Assembly (NCBI GenBank): GCA_019237515.1
Contig: JAFAGX010000639.1
Span: 1 to 5,482 of the forward strand
Direction: 5' to 3'
DNA: 5,482 nucleotides
Source of the DNA: Acidobacteriaceae bacterium
GTDB taxonomy: Bacteria > Acidobacteriota > Terriglobia > Terriglobales > SbA1
The translations under genes and the position numbers were made by a program. The notes beneath the pieces are model-generated. The model was not told where the DNA came from. It searched no databases and saw nothing but the letters and a program-made list of their open reading frames with translations. Positions within the stretch are counted from its first letter, which is position 1. Each line of letters opens with the position of its first letter. Positions 1 to 5,482 of this stretch are shown piece after piece.

Positions 1-945
1 GGCCGCTAGCCAGGTGAGCGGCTTACGGGCGAAAACGTGCTCGCCAAATGTGTAGACGCTGTCGAGTCCGAGTAACGGAGCGCCGGAATCCCTTGCTATA
101 TACAATTTCGAATCAACAAATTGCTTTTGCAACAAAGCACGGGCTGATTTGGTGGCCTGGGCTCGCGCACGACAGAATTGGCAAGTGCTGTTGCGGAGCA
201 CCGCACGGTTCAGAACAACGGATGTGATTTCCAGTGAAGGTGAGAGGCCGCGCAAAATTTCGCGGCATCTCAGAGATTCGTTCAGCGCGAACTTCTCCGG
301 CGTGGTGACGAGAAATATATCAGCCTGCTCGCGTAATGCGGTTAAAAGCTCGGAAATGATTTGCTTCCAATCGCGCAGCAGTTTTCGGCCAACCGGTGCG
401 GCCTTGCCGCCGAAGTGCTCGGCCAGCAACTCGTCGCGACTGCCGGCAAATTCCAGGAAAGACAAAAAGCGCCGGAAGCTTCCGGGCATTTCGAAGAGCC
501 GCAGCGTATGTCCGAAGGGAGCCGTGTCGACGACTATCTGGTCATACCGCCCCGATGTTGTAACTTCCTGGATCGCAAGCAGCGCGGCCATTTCCGCCAT
601 TCCGGGTAGTGTGGCGTCGAGATACGGTTCAATCTCCTGCTTGGAAAAGATCGATCCACTCTCGAGGATGGTCAGGATTTCGGCTCGTCTTTGATTTAAA
701 AACTTTCGAAAGTATGTTTCCGCATCGAGTTGCCAGACATCGAGGTTGCCGCCGCGACGCACTAGCTTCTCGATCGCAGAGGAGAATGGCTGTTCAAAAA
801 TATCTCCCAAGGAGTGGGCCGGGTCTGTCGAAAGTAGCAAAACGGATTTCCGAGGATGTCGAACGGCAAGCTGGGTCGCGTATGCGGCCGAAACTGTAGT
901 TTTCCCAACGCCGCCTTTGCCGACGAACAGAGCCAATCGGGGCAC
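1..945 (-). CDS. ArsA/Get3-family P-loop ATPase (3' end outside window)
   Basis: This reading frame is open from a GTG at 945 to the window edge, giving 315 residues without a stop. It was read directly from the reverse complement. The start is fixed by an in-frame TAG five codons upstream, and the next residues lead straight into the nucleotide site. Visible motifs are the deviant Walker A GKGGVGKTT (residues 9-17, signature Lys10), switch I STDPAHSLGD (39-48, with Asp48 at the place of the Get3 catalytic Asp), PGMAE (114-118), switch II DTAPFGHTLRL (from Asp140), and a CxxC pair at Cys255/Cys258 followed by RARAQ. The family contains arsenite-pump ATPases and Get3/TRC40, which deliver tail-anchored membrane proteins. 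The CxxC position matches the zinc-binding dimer motif of Get3. No ars gene is nearby, so an arsenic role is not supported. Family members run roughly 300-400 residues, so little of the C-terminus is probably missing. No strong Shine-Dalgarno is seen. Family is certain, function is not. Confidence 0.88.
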   Translation of the reverse strand, partial: MPRLALFVGKGGVGKTTVSAAYATQLAVRHPRKSVLLLSTDPAHSLGDIFEQPFSSAIEKLVRRGGNLDVWQLDAETYFRKFLNQRRAEILTILESGSIFSKQEIEPYLDATLPGMAEMAALLAIQEVTTSGRYDQIVVDTAPFGHTLRLFEMPGSFRRFLSFLEFAGSRDELLAEHFGGKAAPVGRKLLRDWKQIISELLTALREQADIFLVTTPEKFALNESLRCREILRGLSPSLEITSVVLNRAVLRNSTCQFCRARAQATKSARALLQKQFVDSKLYIARDSGAPLLGLDSVYTFGEHVFARKPLTWLAA

Positions 946-1167
946 GGGGTAATTCTAGCTGTGCTCAGCCTTTCCCGTTTGCGATGGATCGCGAAGCGCC
1001 ACCTCAGACACGGCTACGGTATACTTTCTCGTTAATCGGGAATTTACTGTATTGTCCGGTGCAAGACCGTCGTCCTAACTTGTCTGTTTGGCTTCCACAT
1101 TCCAAGGTACCTAAAGTTGCCCAGTCCGACATCATCGGGTGAAACCAAACCCAGCCCCAGACCACGC
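946..1167. other. Divergent intergenic region
   Basis: This gap of about 220 bases lies between the minus-strand ATPase and the plus-strand response regulator, so it should hold promoters for both. I see no convincing sigma70 pair on either strand. The best plus-strand candidate is TTGTCC (1052-1057), 18 bases, then TAACTT (1076-1081), which is weak. A perfect small palindrome, GCGAT-GG-ATCGC, lies at 981-992, close to the ATPase start, and could be an operator, although short palindromes occur by chance. The last part (1117-1167) could be an N-terminal extension of the response regulator from a TTG codon. Confidence 0.4.
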
Positions 1168-1542
1168 ATGGAGCCGAAGTCTACAATCCTGTGCATTGAT
1201 GACGAAGAACCGGGGCGCACGCTGAGAAAGCTGCTGCTGGAATCGGCAGGATATGACGTGCTGACTGCAGCGTCCGGGCGCGAGGGTCTAGAACTGTTCC
1301 AGTCACATAGCGTCAATGCCGTGATTGTCGACTACTGGATGGCCGACATGAACGGCTTGGCTGTAGCCAAAGAACTGAGGCGCATAAACCGCAAGACCCC
1401 GATTATTGTCCTGTCAGCCTACGTTCCCATCCTCGACGAAGCTATCGGATTGGCGGACCTGTGGGTCAGAAAAGGCGAAGTGGATCCCGAATACCTTCTC
1501 GCCAAGCTGAAAGAGTTGCTGGAAAAACGGCGGCATAACTGA
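1168..1542 (+). CDS. Single-domain (CheY-like) response regulator
   Basis: A 124-residue protein that is a receiver domain with no output domain. The acidic pocket is Asp11-Asp12 in CIDDEE, the phosphoacceptor is Asp55 in VIVDYWM, the conserved Ser is Ser83 in VLSAY, and the conserved Lys is Lys102. All the residues needed for phosphotransfer are present. Two usual landmarks differ: the proline of the MP motif after the Asp is alanine (Ala59), and the Lys-Pro pair is Lys-Gly (102-103). Such proteins work by protein-protein contact or as phosphorelay intermediates. No histidine kinase is in the window, so its partner is unknown. The ATG at 1168 places the first strand six residues in, as usual for the family. 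A TTG at 1117, preceded by AAGG at 1104-1107, would add 17 residues rich in Pro and Ser with low GC at third positions, so I prefer the ATG, although it has no clear ribosome site. Confidence 0.88.
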   Translation: MEPKSTILCIDDEEPGRTLRKLLLESAGYDVLTAASGREGLELFQSHSVNAVIVDYWMADMNGLAVAKELRRINRKTPIIVLSAYVPILDEAIGLADLWVRKGEVDPEYLLAKLKELLEKRRHN

Positions 1543-1590
1543 GTTCCCATTACCCGCGGAACGTGATGTCCTGCACGGGATTCGAGACCT

Positions 1591-1622
1591 TCAGTTGTCA
1601 GTTCTTAGTCCCAGTTCTCAGT
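1591..1622. repeat. Degenerate tandem heptamer (CAGTTCT-like) at the tonB 3' end
   Basis: Units read CAGTTGT (1592-1598), CAGTTCT (1599-1605), TAGTCC (1606-1611, shortened), CAGTTCT (1612-1618) and a partial CAGT (1619-1622). The array fills the end of the convergent gap and includes the tonB stop codon (1618-1620). Read on the tonB strand, each unit carries an ACTGA or ACTAA, and stops fall in all three frames: 1618-1620, 1605-1607 and 1598-1600. No hairpin or T-tract is seen here, so it is not a classical terminator. Confidence 0.6.
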
Positions 1623-2514
1623 AAAGCCTGAAACTCACTTCAATGTTTACTTGAACGGCAACAGGAATGCCGTCCTTGCGTGCGGGCTCAAATTTCCAGG
1701 TACGGATCTTTTCAATAGCTTTTTCGTCGAGGCCCATGCCCAGGGAGCGATAGATGCGAATGTCGCGCGGCCGGCCATCGGGCCCGACGACCACCCATAA
1801 AACGACCGTGCCCTGAAATTTGGCTTTTCGAGCCTCTTCGGAATAGTCAGGATCGGGGGCGTAAATGGGTCGAGGAGCGGAAACTCCGCCGCCGACGCGG
1901 TAGACACCGCCGCCTATTCCGCCACCCGTTCCAGGGCCAACACCGGGTCCAGTGCCGGAACCAACCCCACCACCGCTTGCGGAACCAATGCCCCCGCCGA
2001 AACCCGGGCCATTCGACGGCGGTCCGAGAACGGCTGAGAGCGGATCGCCCAGTGTACCGGTTTGCGGCAGGTGAATCTGCGGAGGAACCACAACTGTGGG
2101 CTCGACCGCCAATTTCGGATTGTCGTTGCGGATGACCACCGCTGGGGGAGTGATCTGCTGACGCGACAATCGCGGCAAGGCGCCTTTCGATGCGGCCAGT
2201 TTGTCGCGATCGCCACCGCCTCCACCTCCGCCCGCCTGTGTTTTTGAGGGAGGCAGGATGTAAGGGCTGACGTCGGTGATCACATTCACAACCTGCTGAC
2301 GAATCTGCTGGCGATGAGTGATCACAAAATGGCCGGAGGCCACCAACAACGTCACAAGTAATACATGGCCAAAAAACGAGCAAACGAAAGTTAGTGGCTG
2401 GGTTTGATACAGGCCATAACCTTCCCCGAAGAGCGTTGGCAGAGGTGTGGGGTCGGCTTTACCAAGTGCGGTTGGATCCAGTCTCGGCGCGTGTTGTGGT
2501 CCGGCAGCGGACAT
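1618..2514 (-). CDS. TonB-family energy transducer
   Basis: A 298-residue protein of the type that couples the inner-membrane proton gradient to outer-membrane transporters. It has a cytoplasmic N-terminus of about 40 residues, unusually long and Pro-rich, then one membrane segment at about 41-65. A periplasmic linker follows with a Gly7 run (95-101) and a long Gly-rich stretch (about 170-210). The C-terminal TonB domain covers about 215-298. Domain landmarks are PDPDYSEEARKAKFQGTVVL (220-239), the GPDG turn (244-247), the LDEKAIEKIRTWKFEPA stretch (262-278), and a final VNIEVSFRLY. Classical TonB uses a Pro-Lys/Pro-Glu linker; the Gly-rich linker here is a variant I associate with Acidobacteria-type paralogues. 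No exbB or exbD is adjacent, so its motor partner is elsewhere. The ATG at 2514 has only weak ribosome-site character. The upstream region carries a CRP-like site. The protein could serve another envelope role, since TonB C-terminal domains occur in many paralogues. Confidence 0.9.
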   Translation of the reverse strand: MSAAGPQHAPRLDPTALGKADPTPLPTLFGEGYGLYQTQPLTFVCSFFGHVLLVTLLVASGHFVITHRQQIRQQVVNVITDVSPYILPPSKTQAGGGGGGGDRDKLAASKGALPRLSRQQITPPAVVIRNDNPKLAVEPTVVVPPQIHLPQTGTLGDPLSAVLGPPSNGPGFGGGIGSASGGGVGSGTGPGVGPGTGGGIGGGVYRVGGGVSAPRPIYAPDPDYSEEARKAKFQGTVVLWVVVGPDGRPRDIRIYRSLGMGLDEKAIEKIRTWKFEPARKDGIPVAVQVNIEVSFRLY

Positions 2515-2559
2515 ATTGCTGCTTGCGGCACATGAGTGCCTGAAGCTGCCCCAAAATAA

Positions 2560-2602
2560 ATGTTAGGGACTCGCTGGATTGGGCGCAGTGATCTCCCTCA
2601 CA
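2560..2602 (-). promoter_or_regulatory. Candidate CRP-type site with class II spacing upstream of tonB
   Basis: On the tonB strand, TGTGA-N6-TCACT spans 2602-2587 and matches nine of ten positions of the CRP consensus TGTGA-N6-TCACA. A possible -10 box TAACAT (4/6 to TATAAT) lies at 2565-2560. The distance from the palindrome centre (2594.5) to the first base of the -10 is 29.5 bases, which is the spacing of class II CRP promoters, where the activator replaces the -35 element. A transcript starting near 2553 would have a leader of about 40 bases. Whether this organism has a CRP with that specificity cannot be seen here. Confidence 0.4.
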
Positions 2603-2643
2603 CGGGATCAGAAACTCAGGCCGCTAAAGGCCGGTTAGACTTG

Positions 2644-2808
2644 CTAGCTTTTCTTGCCGGTGACGGCGAAGAATTCAGCCACTTCCTGCTCCACATTTTT
2701 GCTGCCGCATTTCGGACAACGGATGTCTTCTTTGTCGTGTTCCTGCAGCGTTAGAACGGTTTCAAACGACTTGTCACAATCGTGGCAGATGTAGTCGTAT
2801 ACGGGCAT
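2644..2808 (-). CDS. FmdB-type small zinc ribbon protein
   Basis: A 54-residue reading frame read directly from the reverse complement, running from ATG at 2808 to TAG at 2644. The protein begins MPVYDYICHDCDKSFE, the typical start of the FmdB/regulatory zinc ribbon family (MPxYxYxC..C). It has two CxxC knuckles, Cys8/Cys11 and Cys31/Cys34, which would bind one zinc ion. The second knuckle is followed by GSKNVEQEV, and the short C-terminus ends in GKKS. GAGG, eight bases upstream of the ATG (2817-2820), is a good ribosome site and fixes the start. The gene lies between dapB and tonB on the same strand, 123 bases after dapB and 129 before tonB, so it may be a separate unit. The molecular role of the family is poorly known; regulation of amidase/formamidase expression gave it its name. 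Family call is firm, function is open. Confidence 0.88.
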   Translation of the reverse strand: MPVYDYICHDCDKSFETVLTLQEHDKEDIRCPKCGSKNVEQEVAEFFAVTGKKS

Positions 2809-2839
2809 GGGGAGCACCTCGCATGTGGACTCTGGGGAA

Positions 2840-2866
2840 ATTGTAACTCCGGCAAGGATGCTCCAA
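2840..2866 (-). promoter_or_regulatory. Possible promoter for the zinc ribbon gene
   Basis: On the minus strand, TTGGAG (2866-2861) and TACAAT (2845-2840) are separated by 15 bases. TACAAT matches five of six positions of the -10 consensus, while the -35 is fair and the spacer is short. It lies about 35 bases upstream of the ATG at 2808 and downstream of the dapB hairpin, so it would drive the small gene independently of the lysine genes. Confidence 0.3.
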
Positions 2867-2886
2867 GACTGTGGAATTCTTAAGCC

Positions 2887-2929
2887 AGTAGCTAGGAGCT
2901 ACCGCTGAGGTCGGAAGCTACTAGCTACT
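2887..2929. repeat. Imperfect hairpin of AGCTAGTAGCT-like words after dapB
   Basis: The left arm AGTAGCTAGGAGCT (2887-2900) pairs with the right arm AGCTACTAGCTACT (2916-2929) over 14 positions with one mismatch (2896/2920). The stem continues after an A-A mismatch with CCG (2902-2904) against CGG (2912-2914), leaving a 7-base loop. The hairpin begins three bases past the dapB stop (2932-2934) on the minus strand. No T-tract follows on that strand, so it is not a standard intrinsic terminator. It may protect the 3' end of the dapB transcript, or it may be a REP-like dispersed element. Confidence 0.65.
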
Positions 2930-2931
2930 CG

Positions 2932-3612
2932 CTAAAGTTTCTGCGCAACATCTTTGAAATCAAATAGCCCCTTCTTCCCCAGCAGCCATTCGGCAGCTCT
3001 GACGGCGCCTTCCGCAAAGCCGCGACGGGACTTGGCATCGTGGCAGAGATAGATCCTATCGGCTGGTGAGTCAAAAATTAATTCGTGCATGCCGACGACA
3101 TCACCTTCACGAAAAGACGTAATCTCCAACTCGGTGCCAGCAGCATCCTGAATCAGCCGCTGCAAAATCAGAGCCGTGCCGGAGGGCGCATCTTTTTTCT
3201 GAACGTGGTGCCGTTCGAAGATCTGGCCGAAGTATCCATGGCGAAGCGCGGCAGACGCCATGCGCGCGACGTCGAAGAAGAGATTTACGCCAATCGAGAA
3301 ATTGGCACCGTAAAGCAGCCCGGTACCCTGCTTTTCGACTAACTGGCGGATGCGCGGCAGTTCGTGATACCACCCCGTGGTGCCCACGACCATGTTCTTG
3401 CTTGCGGCAAGGCAAGCGTCAATGTGCTGAACAACCGTTTTCGGAGTGGTGAAATCAATGACGACGTCAATCTCCGCAAGCCTGCTTGGGGTGAGGGCGC
3501 AGGCATCGGGGTTATCTGCAGAGCAGAGAACGGCGACATCGTGATGGCGTTCGCGAGCAACTTCAGCGACGAGTGATCCGGTTTTGCCGCGGCCGAGAAT
3601 GAGGAGATTCAT
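2932..3612 (-). CDS. dapB: 4-hydroxy-tetrahydrodipicolinate reductase, short form
   Basis: DapB reduces the DapA product with NAD(P)H to tetrahydrodipicolinate, a committed step toward diaminopimelate and lysine. The 226-residue protein has an N-terminal Rossmann motif GRGKTG (7-12), DFTTP (53-57), the cofactor-side GTTGW (77-81), and the substrate motif ERHHVQKKDAPSGTA (133-147). His135 and Lys139 correspond to the E. coli catalytic His159 and Lys163. REGDVVG (168-174) and FAEGAVRAAEWL (199-210) complete the C-terminal landmarks. It is about 45 residues shorter than E. coli DapB (273). Most of the loss lies between the first Rossmann strand pair and DFTTP, with all catalytic motifs kept, so it looks like an intact short form and not a truncation. 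The ATG at 3612 gives the canonical start just before the first strand; no clear ribosome site precedes it. It follows lysC by 73 bases and probably shares its transcript. Confidence 0.94.
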   Translation of the reverse strand: MNLLILGRGKTGSLVAEVARERHHDVAVLCSADNPDACALTPSRLAEIDVVIDFTTPKTVVQHIDACLAASKNMVVGTTGWYHELPRIRQLVEKQGTGLLYGANFSIGVNLFFDVARMASAALRHGYFGQIFERHHVQKKDAPSGTALILQRLIQDAAGTELEITSFREGDVVGMHELIFDSPADRIYLCHDAKSRRGFAEGAVRAAEWLLGKKGLFDFKDVAQKL

Positions 3613-3627
3613 GGATAAAAATTGTTA

Positions 3628-3656
3628 ACCACAGAGGACACGAAAGACCACAGAGG
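3628..3656. repeat. ACCACAGAGG direct repeat between lysC and dapB
   Basis: Two exact 10-base copies of ACCACAGAGG lie at 3628-3637 and 3647-3656, 19 bases apart start to start, with ACACGAAAG between them. The unit is bounded by AACC (3627-3630) and GGTT (3655-3658), which are inverted 4-mers. It fills much of the 73-base lysC-dapB gap and sits about 15-45 bases upstream of the dapB ATG on the transcribed strand. From memory, related words of the CCACAGAGGACAC type recur in intergenic regions of several environmental bacterial phyla. Confidence 0.6.
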
Positions 3657-3685
3657 TTCGGCGAAATTGCAGTGTGACATCGATC

Positions 3686-5059
3686 TCATGCGAAGATCTC
3701 CGGGTCCAGCTCCGAAAAGAATACGCTATGAAGACGGCGAATTACCTGGGGGACCTCGTCTTCTTCGATCACGAACGTCAAATTGATCTCCGATGCGCCC
3801 TGGGAAATCATGCGGATTTTGGTATCGCCCAGCTCCCCGAAAACCCGCGCTGCGATGCCCGGTGTCTCGCGCAAATTTTCGCCCACCACGCAAACGATTG
3901 CTTTGCGCCCTTCGTATTTGACATCCGCGAGCTTGGCTAAATCGGCAGCCAGGGCTGGGATGGCTTCGTTGGAATCGACCGTGAGCGAGACGCTGACCTC
4001 CGAAGTTGACACCACGTCGACGGAGACGCTGTGCCGGTCGAAGGCTTCGAAAATCGAGCGCATAAAACCGTGCGCCAGCAACATGCGAGGAGCAGCGACG
4101 TCGATAATCGTAATGCGCTTTTTAGCCGCGATGGCTTTGAAGAAATTACGGCAATGCGGAACCCGCGCTGCGATCCGTGTGCCTTCGCAGTCCGGGTTGC
4201 GCGAGTTCAAGATGTACACGGGAATGTTTTTTTGGATGGCTGGCAACACGGTCGCTGGGTGCAACACTTTCGCGCCAAAGTAAGCGAGTTCGGCGGCTTC
4301 ATCGAAGCTGATGATTCGAATCCGGCGCGCTTCAGGGCACAGGTTCGGGTCGGTGGTCATCATGCCGTCCACGTCAGTCCAGATTTCGATGCGCTCGGCG
4401 CCTAGCTCAGCGCCGACGATGGCGGCGGAGTAGTCGGAGCCACCGCGTCCAATAGTCGTGGTCACGCCGCCTTTGGTTGCGCCGATAAAGCCACCCATTA
4501 CGGGCACGCGACCATTTCCGACCAGCGGCTGGACTTTGGCCTGCAATCGCTCGCGAGTCTCATGCATCAGAGGCACGGCTCGGGTATGCACGCCGTCGGT
4601 CACGATGCATTTGCGCGAATCGACCAGTTCAGATTCGATTCCTCGAGCTGCGAATGCAGCTTTGACGATCCTGCTGGAGAGCACTTCCCCGAAAGCGGCG
4701 ACGTGATCGGTCGTGCGCGGGGTTAGCTCGCCTACCGCCGTAATTCCGCGCAGCAATTCATCCAATGATTCGAACTCTGCGCCCAAATCACTGTGGAATT
4801 GAGTGAACAACGCCGTCCCTAGAAGCTCGCCGGCGGTGTTGTAATGACGTTCGCGCAGAGCGCGGGAAAGCTTCAAAGCGCCTTTGCGATCTCCGGAACC
4901 GGCGGCGCGGGCCATGGCCAGCAACTGGTCGGTAACCTTGGCCATCGCGCTGACCACGACGACGGGTTTCTGGGGCAGGCGTGCTTTGACGATGGTGGCA
5001 GCGCGGTCGATAGCTTCGGCGTCCTGCACAGATGTCCCGCCAAATTTCATGACGATCAT
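3686..5059 (-). CDS. lysC: Aspartate kinase, monofunctional with two ACT domains
   Basis: Aspartokinase phosphorylates aspartate with ATP, the first step for lysine, threonine and methionine. From the ATG at 5059 it has 457 residues, close to E. coli LysC (449). Kinase landmarks are KFGGTSV (5-11), AFGE with Glu125, TTIGRGGSDYS (201-211, Asp209), and FDEAAELAYFGAKVLHP (252-268). The C-terminus carries two ACT regulatory domains, about 315-380 and 386-452. They include the STSEVSVSLTVD segment (351-362), typical of lysine-sensitive LysC proteins, and IRMISQGASEINLTF (415-429). Feedback inhibition by lysine is therefore likely, with the effector inferred. A TTG at 5071 would add four residues and an ATG at 5050 would remove three; I chose 5059 because homologues commonly begin MIVMKFGGTS. 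The ribosome site is weak for all three. The gene starts about 30 bases after the asd stop, consistent with one operon. Confidence 0.95.
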   Translation of the reverse strand: MIVMKFGGTSVQDAEAIDRAATIVKARLPQKPVVVVSAMAKVTDQLLAMARAAGSGDRKGALKLSRALRERHYNTAGELLGTALFTQFHSDLGAEFESLDELLRGITAVGELTPRTTDHVAAFGEVLSSRIVKAAFAARGIESELVDSRKCIVTDGVHTRAVPLMHETRERLQAKVQPLVGNGRVPVMGGFIGATKGGVTTTIGRGGSDYSAAIVGAELGAERIEIWTDVDGMMTTDPNLCPEARRIRIISFDEAAELAYFGAKVLHPATVLPAIQKNIPVYILNSRNPDCEGTRIAARVPHCRNFFKAIAAKKRITIIDVAAPRMLLAHGFMRSIFEAFDRHSVSVDVVSTSEVSVSLTVDSNEAIPALAADLAKLADVKYEGRKAIVCVVGENLRETPGIAARVFGELGDTKIRMISQGASEINLTFVIEEDEVPQVIRRLHSVFFSELDPEIFA

Positions 5060-5090
5060 CGGCAGCACCAAGCCATGGATTCTGGGGAGC

Positions 5091-5482
5091 TCAATCGAGG
5101 TAGCCCCGTATCTTCAGCAATTCGGCATTTAGCAGAGCGGCGCCGGCTGCGCCCCGAATGGTGTTGTGCGAGAGCACGGTGAACTTCCAGTCCAGCACGC
5201 TGCATGGACGCAGGCGGCCGACGGTTGCCGTCATGCCGTGGCCGGCGTCGACATCGAAACGCGGCTGGGGGCGATCGGCAGACGTGACGTATTGCAACGG
5301 GTTTTCCGGTCCGCTGGGGAGTTTCAGCTCCTGTGGAACGCTACGGAACGAGTTCCAGCACTCGATGAGTTGTTCGGGGGATGCTTTCTTCTTGAGCTTG
5401 ATTGAGACCGATTCTGTGTGCCCGTCTTCGACGGCAACGCGGTTGCAATGCGCCGTCATGCCGAAATCTGCGGGGGTTATCT
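5091..5482 (-). CDS. asd: Aspartate-semialdehyde dehydrogenase, C-terminal part (5' end outside window)
   Basis: The window holds the last 129 residues of a protein that reduces 4-aspartyl phosphate to aspartate semialdehyde with NADPH. The frame stays open to the window edge, beginning ITPADFGMTAHCNRV, so the Met at 5459 is internal. Landmarks are the NRVAVEDGH motif carrying the active-site His of this enzyme class, PQPRFDVDAGHGM, and VLSHNTIRGAAGAALLNAEL near the C-terminus. These fit the archaeal/fungal-type Asd branch better than the E. coli-type enzyme. That family is about 350 residues, so roughly the first 220, including the catalytic Cys, lie outside. It is the upstream neighbour of lysC, which catalyses the preceding reaction, so the order asd-lysC-dapB forms a lysine-pathway operon. 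The TGA stop is at 5091. Confidence 0.93.
   Translation of the reverse strand, partial: ITPADFGMTAHCNRVAVEDGHTESVSIKLKKKASPEQLIECWNSFRSVPQELKLPSGPENPLQYVTSADRPQPRFDVDAGHGMTATVGRLRPCSVLDWKFTVLSHNTIRGAAGAALLNAELLKIRGYLD

Noticed and set aside
149..694. Plus-strand 181-residue open frame
   Set aside because: It lies wholly antisense to the ATPase, whose motifs are clear; its translation is Ser/Arg-rich with no family resemblance.
1117..1167. TTG start extending the response regulator by 17 residues
   Set aside because: An AAGG lies at a fair distance, but the extension is Pro/Ser-rich, has low third-position GC and precedes an ATG that fits the receiver family start.
1847..2383. Minus-strand 178-residue frame inside tonB
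   Set aside because: It is an out-of-frame shadow of the Gly-rich tonB sequence, rich in Arg, Ser and Trp, with no motif.
2619..2632. GGCC-GCTAAA-GGCC inverted repeat as terminator for the zinc ribbon gene
   Set aside because: The stem is only four base pairs and only a short TTT follows, so it is too weak to call.
3620..3660. CRISPR-like repeat
   Set aside because: There are only two 10-base copies with a 9-base spacer and no cas genes; the geometry does not fit an array.
3783..4405. Overlapping plus-strand open frames of 166 and 124 residues
   Set aside because: They are antisense to lysC, where conserved kinase and ACT motifs cover the whole interval.

Overview
The window is a moderately GC-rich bacterial chromosome segment with a dense minus-strand gene set and one plus-strand gene. 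Protein style suggests an Acidobacteria-like soil bacterium: a TonB-family protein with long glycine-rich linkers, an orphan receiver-only response regulator, a short DapB, and simple word repeats at gene ends. This assignment is inference from style, not from a marker gene.

Layout from left to right. (1) 1-945, minus: an ArsA/Get3-type ATPase, its 3' end cut by the window edge. (2) 946-1167: a divergent gap without a convincing promoter. (3) 1168-1542, plus: a single-domain CheY-like response regulator. (4) 1543-1617: a convergent gap carrying a degenerate heptamer repeat that runs into the tonB stop codon. (5) 1618-2514, minus: a TonB-family energy transducer, preceded by a CRP-like palindrome with class II spacing to a possible -10 box. 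(6) 2644-2808, minus: a 54-residue FmdB-type zinc ribbon protein, easily missed because of its size. (7) 2932-3612 dapB, 3686-5059 lysC and 5091-5482 asd (5' end cut), all minus. A strong imperfect hairpin sits two bases past the dapB stop, and an ACCACAGAGG direct repeat sits between lysC and dapB.

The right half is a coherent biosynthetic block transcribed asd -> lysC -> dapB. LysC phosphorylates aspartate, Asd reduces aspartyl phosphate to the semialdehyde, and DapB reduces the dihydrodipicolinate-level intermediate on the way to diaminopimelate and lysine. DapA is not in the window. The left half is a mixture of unrelated single genes: a membrane-protein-targeting or anion-type ATPase, a signalling receiver, and an envelope energy transducer.

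No mobile element, CRISPR array, tRNA or rRNA was seen. The points most worth a second look are the CRP-type promoter geometry in front of tonB, the three different intergenic word repeats at gene ends, and the Get3-like CxxC motif in the ATPase. None of these by itself demonstrates a new system.
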